A stretch of 23,185 nucleotides of DNA from Bacteroidales bacterium (GCA_020860885.1 JAJBTS010000198.1:1-23185); one strand, 5' to 3'. Numbered from the stretch's first letter, positions 7,592-18,373 are shown. Notes: generated by a model from the letters alone, not told the origin. Made by a program: numbers and translations.

Positions 7592-8437
7592 TCAAATATT
7601 GAATTTTGCTTCACAAATCACCTTCACACTTATTGGATCGTGATGATTGAAAATAGGACTTTGCCCTGTATCAAGCGTAGCGATTACATCCATATCCTCG
7701 GTGGTAAGTTCAAAATCGAATATATTAATATTCTCTATGATACGTTCTTTTGACTTTGATTTCGGGATAACCACAACATTACGCTGTACCAACCAACGCA
7801 GTATAACCTGCGCCACACTCTTATTGTGCTTGACGGCAATCTCTTTCAGAAGTTCATTATTAAGAACACCTGCGTCTTGTGCGAACGGACTCCATGATTC
7901 TATCTGAACATTATGCTCTTGCATGAATTGTTGATAGTCGGCACGTTGGAAGTATGGATGTGTTTCAATCTGGTTGATAGCCGGAGTAACCTCACTGTGT
8001 AGTATCAAATCCATTAAACGGTCAGGATAAAAATTACTCACGCCGATAGCCCTGATTTTACCCTCTTTATGCAATTCTTCCATAGCCCGCCACGCACCGA
8101 ATATATCCCCGAAAGGCTGATGAATCAGGTACAAGTCCAGATAATCTAACTGTAATTTTTTCAGGGACTTTTCAAATGCTTGTTTTGTACTCTCGTAGCC
8201 TGCATCTTTAATCCAAAGTTTTGTAGTGATAAACAATTCTTCACGAGGTACACCGCTTTTCTTAATCGCACGTCCTACCGCTTCTTCATTTTCATAAGCC
8301 GCAGCCGTATCAATCGAGCGATAGCCCGCCATGATAGCATCATGTACACTTTGTTCACACTCTTGTTCCGACATCAGATAAACTCCGAGTCCGAGTATTG
8401 GCATTTCTACGCCGTTATTTAATTTTACGTTTCGCAT
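7592..8437 (-). CDS. aldo/keto reductase, 2,5-diketogluconate reductase-like
   Basis: A 281-residue cytoplasmic aldo/keto reductase of the AKR5-like group. Signatures: [11 protein letters not shown] near the start, the Asp and Tyr of [17 protein letters not shown], Lys in FITTKLW, His in YLIHQPFG, the GVSNF motif and the NADPH-binding [14 protein letters not shown]. Length is normal and the frame is intact. It lies between the frameshifted AKR at 8458 (20 bases away) and the Tat-type AKR at 6356. It probably reduces small aldehydes, ketones or keto-sugars; the true substrate cannot be told. Confidence 0.9.
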   Translation of the reverse strand: MRNVKLNNGVEMPILGLGVYLMSEQECEQSVHDAIMAGYRSIDTAAAYENEEAVGRAIKKSGVPREELFITTKLWIKDAGYESTKQAFEKSLKKLQLDYLDLYLIHQPFGDIFGAWRAMEELHKEGKIRAIGVSNFYPDRLMDLILHSEVTPAINQIETHPYFQRADYQQFMQEHNVQIESWSPFAQDAGVLNNELLKEIAVKHNKSVAQVILRWLVQRNVVVIPKSKSKERIIENINIFDFELTTEDMDVIATLDTGQSPIFNHHDPISVKVICEAKFNI

Positions 8438-8457
8438 AATAATTATTTTTATTTTTG

Positions 8458-9451
<994 letters not shown>

Positions 9452-9476
9452 TTATTTGTTAAATTACTATTGATTA

Positions 9477-10250
9477 TTAATTCTTTCCTGCATATACCTG
9501 TGTCTGCCCACCGTCCACAGTAAGTTCAATACCAGTGATAAAGCTGCTTGCATCCGATGCAAGGAATACCACCGCATTGCCCAATTCTTCACTCGCTCCC
9601 ACACGTCCGACAGGTATTTCCTGTCAAACTCTGTCCGTATATTCTTTAACCTGCTGCGGGGTCATGCCTTGTTCTGTTTCGTATCCTTCCGTCGGTATGA
9701 TACCCGGACTGACTGCGTTTACCCGTATTTTACGATGTTTTAAGTCGGTTGTCCAACTGCGGGCAAACGACCTGACGGCTGCCTTTGTAGCGGCATAAAT
9801 ACTGAATCCCGGCAATCCCATTTCTGCTGTAATCGAAGAGTTAAGTATAATAGAACTTCCGTCCTTCAATATCGGGAGTATGGATTGAACAGTAAATACC
9901 ACTCCCAATACATTTACATCAAATGTATGCCGGTAAAAGTCTGCTGTAATTTCTTCAAACGGCATCGGTTTTCCCCCGCCTGCATTGGCAAAAACAATAT
10001 CCAGATGTGATTTTTCCGCCTTGATGATTGAAGCTACCCGCTCCATATCTTCCTTGCTTGTCGCATCCGCCTGAATAGCCCGTGCCGATTCTCCAATCTT
10101 TGAAACTGCCTGCTCCAAGACTTCTTTTCTTCTTCCTGTGATATATACGAAAGCACCTTCTTCTGCCAAACGTTTAGCTGTACCGAATCCGATACCTGTG
10201 CTACCGCCCGTTACAAGGGCTACTTTTCCTTTTAATAATTCTGATTTCAT
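9477..10250 (-). pseudogene. short-chain dehydrogenase/reductase with in-frame TGA
   Basis: A 257-codon classical SDR. The cofactor-binding TGGSTGIG (residues about 15-22), the NAG motif (FANAGGG), the catalytic Ser (LNSS) and YAATK are all visible. After EYTDRV an in-frame TGA (9624-9626) interrupts, and the same frame resumes with [39 protein letters not shown], which is the standard SDR C-terminus. A single base change (for example TTA or TTG to TGA) would explain it. The truncated product would lack the end of the fold. It follows the CMD gene by 32 bases in the same operon. Confidence 0.85.
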
Positions 10251-10282
10251 GATCTATTCTTTTTTTATTGTTTTATTACTCA

Positions 10283-10927
10283 TTATTCGTTTTCCCTTGA
10301 CGCCAATACTCCGTTAAGTATTGTTCGTCCTGTTTCGGCTTCTGCTTTACCGATGCTTTCTTCCACTATGGAAAGAAGTTCCCGAAGCTGCTGCTCTGTT
10401 ACTCCTACATTTAATGCTCCATGAAAATGAGATTGTACCATTGGTTCGTGCATACTTGCAAGAGCGGACACCGTTGTTAATTCACGTTCTATGAAGGTAA
10501 GTATATCCCTACCGAAGAGGTCGGCAAAAAGATGTTCTTTAAGAAGCACATCCATTAAAGGACTTAATCCGTCAAAATTGGTCTTTAGCTGTTCGGCTGT
10601 TTGTCCTGTTACTAATACCTGTGCTTTTTCCCCTCTCTCGTATTTGCTGCTATTATTATCTATTGGAGAAGCATCTCTGCCAACTTCATCGTTTATTCCT
10701 TCGGTTTGCCGCTCTTTAAGCACGTCCCGAAATGTCATTAATCCTCTGATGCTTGGTGCAAATCCACAATAGGCATATAAGTGGTTCAGTTCTTCTTTGA
10801 TTTCATTGATTGTTAAGCCTGAATCCAGTCCTTCGTTCAGTGCGGTTTTCAGATTACCTACATCACTTTTTGCTGTGAAAGCGGAAATCAAAACGATCAT
10901 TTGTTGTTTCTTATTCAGTTGTTTCAT
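10283..10927 (-). CDS. carboxymuconolactone decarboxylase family protein
   Basis: A 214-residue protein with two CMD-type helical repeats: an N-terminal one (residues about 5-65, AFTAKSDVGNLKTALNEGLDSGLTINEIKEELNHLYAYCGF) and a C-terminal one (about 140-210, RELTTVSALASMHEPMVQSHFHGALNVGVTEQQLRELL). No AhpD-type CxxC is present, so peroxidase activity is unlikely; family members act as decarboxylases or remain of unknown function. It is the first gene of the leftward cargo operon, divergent from the AraC regulator. A TAATTTTG -7 box lies on the minus strand at 10964-10971. Confidence 0.85.
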   Translation of the reverse strand: MKQLNKKQQMIVLISAFTAKSDVGNLKTALNEGLDSGLTINEIKEELNHLYAYCGFAPSIRGLMTFRDVLKERQTEGINDEVGRDASPIDNNSSKYERGEKAQVLVTGQTAEQLKTNFDGLSPLMDVLLKEHLFADLFGRDILTFIERELTTVSALASMHEPMVQSHFHGALNVGVTEQQLRELLSIVEESIGKAEAETGRTILNGVLASRENE

Positions 10928-10963
10928 ATTCCTTTATTTTTTCGTTACGTTAATTCTACAATG

Positions 10964-10971
10964 CAAAATTA
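10964..10971 (-). promoter_or_regulatory. candidate -7 box of the cargo operon
   Basis: On the minus strand TAATTTTG matches TAnnTTTG and lies 36 bases upstream of the CMD start at 10927. A -33 TTTG at the usual spacing is not obvious, as may be expected for an activator-dependent promoter next to a divergent AraC gene. Confidence 0.45.
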
Positions 10972-11068
10972 CCTTGTTTAATAATGCCCGTTATTATACC
11001 AATTACAGGTATACTTATCAATATTACTGATTCTGATAATTATAGTAAGAAAATGGTTGTTGATGTAT

Positions 11069-11076
11069 TATCTTTG
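11069..11076 (+). promoter_or_regulatory. candidate -7 box of the AraC-family gene
   Basis: TATCTTTG matches TAnnTTTG and sits 24 bases before ATG 11101. If used, it places the translation start at 11101 rather than at the upstream in-frame ATGs (10984, 11053). No clear -33 box. Confidence 0.45.
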
Positions 11077-11100
11077 CTTTCAGAATCAACAGGGAATGAT

Positions 11101-11997
11101 ATGAGCGAGATAGTTAAAGCAGATATACATTGGTATAATAATCACATGGGAGTAGAAACTTTACACCCATTGGTAAGCGTGATAGATTTTTCAAAGCTGA
11201 ACCCCATCCATTCTTTCAAAATAAACATTGACTTTTATGCTGTCTTTTTGAAAGATACCAAAACGGGTTCTTTAACTTATGGTCGAAATTATTATGACTA
11301 TCAGGAAGGGAGTATAGTTTGTGTTTCTCCGGGTCAGGTATTGGGAACAGATGCCCCCGCAGAAGTATTCCAACCTAAAGGCTGGGGACTGCTCTTTCAT
11401 CCTGACCTGATCTATGGAACTTCTCTTGCTCCTAAAATGAAAAAATATACCTTCTTTTCTTATGAATCCAACGAAGCCCTGCATTTATCCAAAAAAGAGC
11501 AAACCATTGTTTTAGACTGCTTCAACAGGATATTAGATGAATTAAACAATAACATTGATAACCATAGCCAGACACTTGTTTCGGTCTATATTGAATTGCT
11601 CCTTGATTATTTTGTGCGTTTTTATGAACGGCAGTTTATTACCCGCAAAACGGTAAATAAAGATGTTCTAACCCGTTTTGAGAATTTATTGGATGATTAT
11701 TTTACAACGGATAAACCGCAGACAATCGGACTTCCGACAGTAAAAAACTGTGCTGAACAGCTTTTTTTATCTCCTAACTATTTCGGGGATTTAATTAAAA
11801 AGGAAACGGGTAAAACGGCACAGGAATACATCCAGATTAAAATAATAGGAATAGCAAAAGATCGTTTGCAAGATAAAGGTAAAACTATCAGTGAAATTGC
11901 TTACGAATTAGGATTTCAATATGTGCCACATTTCAACCGCTCATTCAAAAAGATTGTTGGGTGTACGCCAAACGAATATAGGGTGCAGGCTTCGTAA
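11101..11997 (+). CDS. AraC-family transcriptional regulator
   Basis: A regulator of 298 residues from the start chosen (337 if the open frame from 10984 is used). The N-terminal part is a cupin-like sensing domain (DFYAVFLKDTKTGSLTYGRNYYDYQEGSIVCVSPGQV), and the C-terminal about 100 residues are the double HTH of AraC proteins (CAEQLFLSPNYFGDLIKKETGKTAQEYIQIKIIGIAKDRL, then ISEIAYELGFQYVPHFNRSFKKIVGCTPNEYR). Divergent placement from the CMD-SDR-AKR operon suggests that it controls that operon. It is the last gene before the right end of the element. Confidence 0.85.
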   Translation: MSEIVKADIHWYNNHMGVETLHPLVSVIDFSKLNPIHSFKINIDFYAVFLKDTKTGSLTYGRNYYDYQEGSIVCVSPGQVLGTDAPAEVFQPKGWGLLFHPDLIYGTSLAPKMKKYTFFSYESNEALHLSKKEQTIVLDCFNRILDELNNNIDNHSQTLVSVYIELLLDYFVRFYERQFITRKTVNKDVLTRFENLLDDYFTTDKPQTIGLPTVKNCAEQLFLSPNYFGDLIKKETGKTAQEYIQIKIIGIAKDRLQDKGKTISEIAYELGFQYVPHFNRSFKKIVGCTPNEYRVQAS

Positions 11998-12081
11998 AGG
12001 AAAGCTGTCCTTTTTTAGAAGTTTATTGAATATTGTGCATAAAATAATTTGTTCATATTTCCAAATTACGACGATTCCTCG

Positions 12082-12089
12082 TATATTTG
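12082..12089 (+). promoter_or_regulatory. outward -7 box at right element end
   Basis: TATATTTG matches TAnnTTTG and points out of the element across the right attachment repeat. In a circularised form the right end joins the left end, so this promoter would read toward the integrase gene. No clear -33 box. Its role is inferred. Confidence 0.35.
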
Positions 12090-12140
12090 CAGTAGGAAAC
12101 GTGTTGTGAAGAATTTCGCCGCAAAGTAGTGCAAAAATTT

Positions 12141-12161
12141 GGTGGAGCAATAGCGGGAGAT
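12141..12161 (+). repeat. candidate integrase arm-type site, right end
   Basis: GGTGGAGCAA (12141-12150) is followed after five bases by GGAGAT, the same composite as at 168-188 in the left end. The longer match TGGTGGAGCAATAG (12140-12153) equals 155-168. It lies 56 bases inside the right attachment repeat. The surrounding 11998-12216 has no gene. Confidence 0.5.
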
Positions 12162-12216
12162 TACTTCTTTTTTGAAAACATATCTATAAGAAATACAGCC
12201 ACTTAAGTCAAAATGA

Positions 12217-12239
12217 CGATTTCTGGTGGCACCACTTTT
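12217..12239 (+). repeat. right attachment-site repeat
   Basis: Matches 35-57 at 22 of 23 positions, in the same orientation, and is not part of a tRNA here. It marks the right boundary of the first element and the start of older inserted DNA. Confidence 0.9.
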
Positions 12240-12258
12240 GAAGAACGTAAAACGATGA

Positions 12259-12300
12259 AAACCCCTGAATTTCGATTGATTTTCAGGGGTTTATTTTTTT
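12259..12300 (+). terminator. intrinsic terminator beyond right attachment site
   Basis: AAACCCCTGAA (12259-12269) pairs with TTCAGGGGTTT (12282-12292), followed by ATTTTTTTTC. It occupies the same place relative to the attachment repeat as the 77-117 terminator does at the left, so it would end the tRNA transcript if the first element left. Confidence 0.85.
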
Positions 12301-12350
12301 TCTTCCCCACAAAATAAAACCTTTTGATGAATACTAAAAGGGGCTAAATC

Positions 12351-12390
12351 GGGGGAGATTTTTTTAACCCCTAAAATCTCCCCCTTTTTT
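12351..12390 (+). terminator. GC-rich inverted repeat with T run
   Basis: A perfect 12-bp stem GGGGGAGATTTT (12351-12362) with AAAATCTCCCCC (12373-12384), followed by six T residues. It could be a terminator or, like the GGAGAT repeat at 183-198, part of the integrase-binding end of the older element. Confidence 0.55.
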
Positions 12391-12465
12391 AACCTAATTC
12401 ACTGTTTTTCACCTATTGTTAGTTTGTTCGATAATGTTGAACTTATAAAAAGAAAGGAAGCAAGA

Positions 12466-12862
12466 ATGAAGAAGCAAACATTCAGTACTTTGTTTTTGAT
12501 TAAACCAAACAAACTACTAAAAACAGGAGAAACACCCATCATCATGCGCTTAACCCTAACAGGCAAAAGAGCAGAAATTCAGCTGAAAAGACGTATTATT
12601 CCAAAGAACTGGAATCAGGCAAAAGAAAAGGCTACAGGAAAAGACCCCGTATCAGCCAGAAATAAACAAATATCTCGAATCAATCCGCATCCGTATGATG
12701 CCGGGCGACGTTATTGAAATCGCACCCAACATAGAACATTGGCACGGAGCAGCACCTGATGAGTGGTTTTCTCACCTCCCTATTGCTTGCAATCCGCAGA
12801 CGAATGAAAGCACCTGGCTGGAACCTGTTACAGACGAACAATATTCGGAAGCAGTTAAATAA
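12466..12862 (+). pseudogene. integrase N-terminus fused to cupin C-terminus
   Basis: The first 12466-12657 encodes the start of a Bacteroides-type tyrosine recombinase (FLIKPNKLLKTGETPIIMRLTLTGKRAEIQLKRRI...NWNQAKEKATGKD), similar to the gene at 296. One extra base near 12658 shifts the frame; the right frame then gives EINKYLESIRIR, still integrase. At about 12695 this joins in frame to the end of a cupin protein (MPGDVIEIAPNIEHWHGAAPDEWFSHLPI...NESTWLEPVTDEQY), with the HWHG metal-binding motif, ending at TAA 12860-12862. So a deletion removed the rest of the integrase, any genes between, and the cupin N-terminus. Confidence 0.8.
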
Positions 12863-12880
12863 ATAACAGCTAATTATCCC

Positions 12881-12888
12881 TATATTTG
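12881..12888 (+). promoter_or_regulatory. candidate -7 box of AraC-family gene
   Basis: TATATTTG, 22 bases upstream of ATG 12911, matches TAnnTTTG. No matching -33 box. Confidence 0.45.
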
Positions 12889-12910
12889 TAGAAACAGATA
12901 AATAACAATC

Positions 12911-13723
12911 ATGCAGCAACTTCGAAGCATCAATTTTTCAGACATCATGCTCAATTACCACATGGAGGAAGACAGTAAATGTTCCCTGATGGTAAAAGAC
13001 CACATCCTGTTTTACGTCTATTCCGGAGAAGTAGAGGTAAATGAAAACGGGAAAATATCCTGCATCCGGAAAGGACAATGCGCCTTTATCCGCAAAGACC
13101 ACCGGGTATCGCTTATTAAACGACCGAAAGACGGAGAGCCTTACCATGCCACCGTGCTGCGGCTTACCCGTAAATTCCTGCATGATTTCTACCGTAAACT
13201 CGAACCGGATGAAATACCCGACGACTCCCGGCGCAGCAAAACCAGCCTGCTGGTACTCCCTGCCGACCGTCCCGATATACAAAGTCTTTTCGAGTCGATA
13301 AAGCCATACTATTACCCCACCGTCCAACCCAATGAAAAATGGATTGAAATGAAAATGACCGAAGGTGTTTACATACTGTTGCATACAGATAAAAACCTGT
13401 ATGCATCGCTCTTCGATTTCGCCCAGCCGTGGAAGATTGACATTCTGGAATTTCTGCAAAATAATTATATGTACGACCTTTCCCTTGAAGAAATAGCATC
13501 CTTTACCGGGCGGAGTCTCGCTTCCTTTAAACGCGACTTCTCCCGTATCAGCGATATTACACCCCAGAAATGGATTATCCGCAAACGCCTGGAAGTAGCC
13601 CGTGAAGAGATTGTTCAGAGAGGACGTAAAGTAAGCGAGGTTTGCATGGATGTCGGTTTCAAAAACCTCTCACATTTTTCACGCATCTATAAAAATACCT
13701 ACGGCGTTGCGCCGACTAAATAA
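12911..13723 (+). CDS. AraC-family transcriptional regulator
   Basis: A 270-residue regulator with an N-terminal cupin-like sensing domain (DHILFYVYSGEVEVNENGKISCIRKGQCAFIRKDHRVSLIKR) and a C-terminal AraC double HTH (LSLEEIASFTGRSLASFKRDFSRISDITPQKWIIRKRLEVAREEI; then VSEVCMDVGFKNLSHFSRIYKNTYGVAP). It precedes the hydrolase/AKR genes on the same strand, so it probably regulates them. Base composition is richer in G+C than the first element's regulator at 11101, which points to a separate origin for this cluster. Confidence 0.85.
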   Translation: MQQLRSINFSDIMLNYHMEEDSKCSLMVKDHILFYVYSGEVEVNENGKISCIRKGQCAFIRKDHRVSLIKRPKDGEPYHATVLRLTRKFLHDFYRKLEPDEIPDDSRRSKTSLLVLPADRPDIQSLFESIKPYYYPTVQPNEKWIEMKMTEGVYILLHTDKNLYASLFDFAQPWKIDILEFLQNNYMYDLSLEEIASFTGRSLASFKRDFSRISDITPQKWIIRKRLEVAREEIVQRGRKVSEVCMDVGFKNLSHFSRIYKNTYGVAPTK

Positions 13724-13782
13724 AAATTGAACTTCACAGTCAAGTAAAAGGAGCCTCACAGCAAAGTCGCTGTGGGGAGCTT

Positions 13783-13817
13783 CATTTACCTTTGTATCAA
13801 ACAATTAAAGGTAAATG
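13783..13817. promoter_or_regulatory. inverted repeat over the hydrolase promoter
   Basis: CATTTACCTTT (13783-13793) and AAAGGTAAATG (13807-13817) form a perfect 11-bp inverted repeat. The left arm contains most of the -7 box TACCTTTG (13787-13794), and the right arm ends three bases before the start ATG at 13821. A second hairpin, CACAGC/GCTGTG at 13757-13774, lies just upstream. Operator and leader hairpin are both possible. Confidence 0.5.
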
Positions 13818-13820
13818 TAA

Positions 13821-14490
13821 ATGACAAAAAAGATTATATTTTTATCCGCGCTATTAATAGCCGTCCTTATCGGCTCTCCTTATGCATGAGCGCAAAATCA
13901 AAATGAGCCGTTAATCATACAAGAGCAGGGAAGCTTTATGGTGGGAGGTACGGTAATTGAAACTCCCGGAGAATTCACATTCTTCGATTACAGAAAGCCC
14001 GATGGACAGAAAGCCTATGCCGACCATACCTATGCTTTTTACCAGATACCACCCGATGCCCGCAAGCTCCCCCTTGTATTCCTGCATGGTGGCGGACAAT
14101 CAGGAAAAACATGGGAAACGATTCCTGACGGACGCGAGGGTTTCCAGAATATCTTCCTTCGCCGTGGATTTGGTGTGTATATTGTCGACCAGCCCCGCCG
14201 GGGACGGGCGGGAGCTACATCACTGCCACAAACAATAAATCCTCCATTCAATAATATAATGCTTTTCTCGCTGTTTCGGTTTGGTAATTATCCCGATTTG
14301 TTTCCCGGTGTGCAATTCCCCAAAGAGGCAGAAAGCATGAATCAAATGTTACGGTGGTGATGCGCAGGTGGTTCACCTGCCGGAAATAGGAATTCTTGGC
14401 AATACCCATTTCCCGATGTCGGATTTAAATAATGTAGAGATTGCCGACCTGGTATCGGTATGGCTCAAAGAGAAAGGATTGGATAAATAG
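13821..14490 (+). pseudogene. secreted alpha/beta hydrolase, nonsense and internal deletion
   Basis: A signal peptide (MTKKIIFLSALLIAVLIGSPYA) is followed directly by an in-frame TGA (13887-13889) and then by the mature N-terminus (AQNQNEPLIIQEQGSFMVGGTVIETPGEFTFFDYRKP). The oxyanion-hole region LVFLHGGGQSGKTWETIPDGREGFQNIFLRRGFGVYIVDQPRRG is typical of this hydrolase family. After MNQMLRW the frame changes, and at 14353-14490 the extreme C-terminus follows (GILGNTHFPMSDLNNVEIADLVSVWLKEKG). The centre with the nucleophile elbow GxSxG is missing, by my estimate 100-150 residues, so the protein cannot be active. Confidence 0.85.
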
Positions 14491-14508
14491 AATAATAAAT
14501 AACAGATT

Positions 14509-15259
<751 letters not shown>

Positions 15260-15288
15260 TAAATAAAATCAATATTATCATACATATC

Positions 15289-16476
<1,188 letters not shown>

Positions 16477-16598
16477 TATTCTGATATTGTATGAAGCAGT
16501 TATGTAGTGGAGATGAAGTTAAACGGAGGAATGTTAAGCAGAAGAATATTTTGCTTAATAGTAAAAAGTTAACTCAATCTATAGTATAAACTATTTTG

Positions 16599-16631
16599 CG
16601 AACCTGTATCTTAATTGGTACAGGTTTTTCG
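16599..16631. terminator. bidirectional terminator between AKR and AraC genes
   Basis: AACCTGTA (16601-16608) pairs with TACAGGTT (16619-16626), followed by TTTTCGC. The stem serves the rightward AKR, and an A/T-rich flank (AAACTATTTT) on the other side allows use by the leftward AraC gene. Confidence 0.7.
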
Positions 16632-16634
16632 CAT

Positions 16635-17594
16635 TTAAACGGTTAAGTTATTTAAGGAAAACTCCTTGGGATTCACCCCTATATACCGCTTAAATAACTG
16701 CGCGAAGTGACTAAGATTCGAAAATCCAAGTGCATAACCGACTTCCGAGACAGACAGACTTTTGTCATTCTTCAACAAGGATGCGGCTTCATTCATTCGT
16801 GCCGATAAGTAGTAATTATAAATGCTATCGCCATAAATCTTCTTGAACAACTGCTTCATTTTAGATTCGCACATACCAATGGAACGGGCAAGCTGCGGAA
16901 GCTTTGGCGGAGTTCCCAGGTCTTGCAGGATAATTCGTTCAATACCTAGGATTTTCTCAATATCAGCTTTGTTTACATGCATGAAATCATACGTTGCCCG
17001 CCGTGAGAAACGGATAAAAAAGTGATACAGCAATTCCATTATCTTTATCTTGCAATACAGTTTTTCCAGCGTTCCGTGCTCTTTATAATCAGAAAGTCCC
17101 ATGAGAACGCCCCTTATTTCCGGCGTCATGCTTTCCTGATAGATAAACGGCCTGTTCAAATCGTTGGTAAAAGAAGAAAACTCTTTCGACAGGGGGTGAA
17201 TTTCAAGGATGGAGAGTAATTTCTGTAATTTAATTTTCACAATGACATAGCAAATAGGGGCATGAGGCGGAAAATAATCAGTCACGTCAATCGTGTCGTT
17301 TAGCACCTGGACATTCGATAAATAGCTCTTGTCCGGCTTCTGATAATAAAGGAAGCGGAAGGTGAGCTGATCGACGTTTGCAAGGGCGGCTTTCCGGTTA
17401 GCTGTCAGGGGTTCGTTCAAATGGTAGGAATGGATAATGAAACGTAAATCCTTGTCGATATCAATTTTTTTGGAGAAGCCCTCGCCAATCTCCGGAGGCA
17501 GGGGAAAGATATTATCCTTAATCTCCTGCTTGAGTTTTCCGGCAAATTCCTCCATAAAACCCGAATTCCAATCAGAGCCGAATTCGATATGCAT
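16635..17594 (-). CDS. AraC-family regulator, PchR-like
   Basis: A 319-residue regulator. The C-terminal HTH part (LPQLARSIGMCESKMKQLFKKIYGDSIYNYYLSARMNEAASLL, then SVSEVGYALGFSNLSHFAQLFKRYIGVNPKEF) is of the PchR-like kind common in Bacteroidetes. The N-terminal about 210 residues are an unassigned sensing region. It is transcribed divergently from the membrane protein at 17749, 154 bases apart, with a palindrome GACATT-TT-AATGTC at 17669-17682 between them, so it probably controls that gene. A TATCTTTG -7 box lies on the minus strand at 17633-17640. Confidence 0.85.
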   Translation of the reverse strand: MHIEFGSDWNSGFMEEFAGKLKQEIKDNIFPLPPEIGEGFSKKIDIDKDLRFIIHSYHLNEPLTANRKAALANVDQLTFRFLYYQKPDKSYLSNVQVLNDTIDVTDYFPPHAPICYVIVKIKLQKLLSILEIHPLSKEFSSFTNDLNRPFIYQESMTPEIRGVLMGLSDYKEHGTLEKLYCKIKIMELLYHFFIRFSRRATYDFMHVNKADIEKILGIERIILQDLGTPPKLPQLARSIGMCESKMKQLFKKIYGDSIYNYYLSARMNEAASLLKNDKSLSVSEVGYALGFSNLSHFAQLFKRYIGVNPKEFSLNNLTV

Positions 17595-17668
17595 TACTTC
17601 TATCTGTTTAAAAGGTAAAATTCAAATTTCTTCAAAGATACTACAAAAAACGAAATATGTCGGATGCT

Positions 17669-17682
17669 GACATTTTAATGTC
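17669..17682. promoter_or_regulatory. palindrome in the AraC/membrane-protein divergent region
   Basis: GACATT and AATGTC separated by TT, midway between two divergent -7 boxes (minus strand 17633-17640; plus strand TATGTTTG 17715-17722). It fits an operator for the divergent pair; binding is inferred. Confidence 0.4.
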
Positions 17683-17748
17683 TAATTTGTATTTACTACC
17701 ATAATCAGATAGAGTATGTTTGCACTGAATTAATAATTTAGAACGTAT

Positions 17749-18153
17749 ATGAAATCCGGTAAAAACAAATGGCTGAACAAAAGCCTTAAAATACTACTCT
17801 ACCTCTTGCTGATAACGGGAATTGTGCCAACATTGATGATATTCGATGTATTACCCCATAGCAATACAGGCTTATGGATAGCTCTACACCTCATTCCTGG
17901 ATATATATTTCTGGTTCTGTTGTTGGTTCATTGCATCATTTACCGGAAATGGTACAAAGCATGGTTTGCCAAAAAGCTGAAAAGCCCGAAGACGAGACTG
18001 ACTAAATTTATATCTGTCTTTTTTGTCCTCACGGTAGTAAGTTTATTCCTGGAAGATTGGTTGCCGACAAAGGTATTTCTTTCGATTCATATAGTTATAG
18101 GGCTTGTTTGGATGATAGGAATATTGTATCATATAAAGAGTAAAAACGCTTGA
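17749..18153 (+). CDS. small four-helix membrane protein, DUF4405/cytochrome b-like
   Basis: A 134-residue integral membrane protein with four hydrophobic stretches (about 13-30, 42-62, 84-100, 108-128). Histidines sit in or near helices at HLIPGYIFLVLLLVHCIIYRKWYKAW and IHIVIGLVWMIGILYHI, the arrangement of two-heme or b561-like proteins and of the DUF4405 group. A heme-binding or electron-transfer role is therefore possible but unproven. The N-terminus is lysine-rich and cytoplasmic by the positive-inside rule. It is divergent from the PchR-like regulator. Confidence 0.7.
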   Translation: MKSGKNKWLNKSLKILLYLLLITGIVPTLMIFDVLPHSNTGLWIALHLIPGYIFLVLLLVHCIIYRKWYKAWFAKKLKSPKTRLTKFISVFFVLTVVSLFLEDWLPTKVFLSIHIVIGLVWMIGILYHIKSKNA

Positions 18154-18179
18154 GGATGGGGAGAAAAGGGTGACTTTTG

Positions 18180-18312
18180 CGTTGGTACAACCAACTTATC
18201 CAGTAGTGAAGTGGCAATTCTCTGCTTGCGGTAATCGCCTCGTGTGTACATATTCGTTATATATCCTTTCCAGTTTGCCGGTATCTTCTGGATTGGCTTT
18301 TCTGTAAATCAT
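18180..18312 (-). pseudogene. GNAT acetyltransferase remnant, internally deleted
   Basis: From ATG at 18312 the minus strand reads MIYRKANPEDTGKLERIYNEY, a typical GNAT N-terminus. A second frame continues with NMYTRGDYRKQRIATSLLDKLV, the GNAT motif A region (normally Y-x-x-x-x-Y-R-x-x-G-I-A-x-x-L-L). The two are joined near 18247-18256 with about 50-60 residues missing, and the C-terminal third is absent. Nothing here can be functional. It fills the gap between the membrane protein and the NmrA-like gene. Confidence 0.7.
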
Positions 18313-18319
18313 AACTTTA

Positions 18320-18347
18320 GTAGAGACGCAAAATCTTGCGTCTCTAC
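18320..18347. repeat. perfect palindromic repeat, REP-like
   Basis: GTAGAGACGCAA (18320-18331) and its complement (18336-18347) enclose AATC. It has no T run. Palindromes with this GTAGAGACGCAA sequence recur in many genomes as dispersed REP-like units, from memory; the window itself contains only one copy. It lies between a GNAT remnant and the 3' end of the NmrA-like gene. Confidence 0.6.
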
Positions 18348-18373
18348 GGTATGGATATTAACGGTAGAATTTC

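Noticed and set aside
10984..11100. Upstream ATGs of the AraC gene as its true start
   Set aside because: A -7 box at 11069-11076 fits transcription starting after these ATGs, and the extra residues look unlike the family; they remain possible.
9624..13889. TGA as a recoded sense codon
   Set aside because: TGA ends several intact genes in this window (for example at 2163-2165 and 18151-18153), and the two interrupted genes lie in clusters with other disabling changes.
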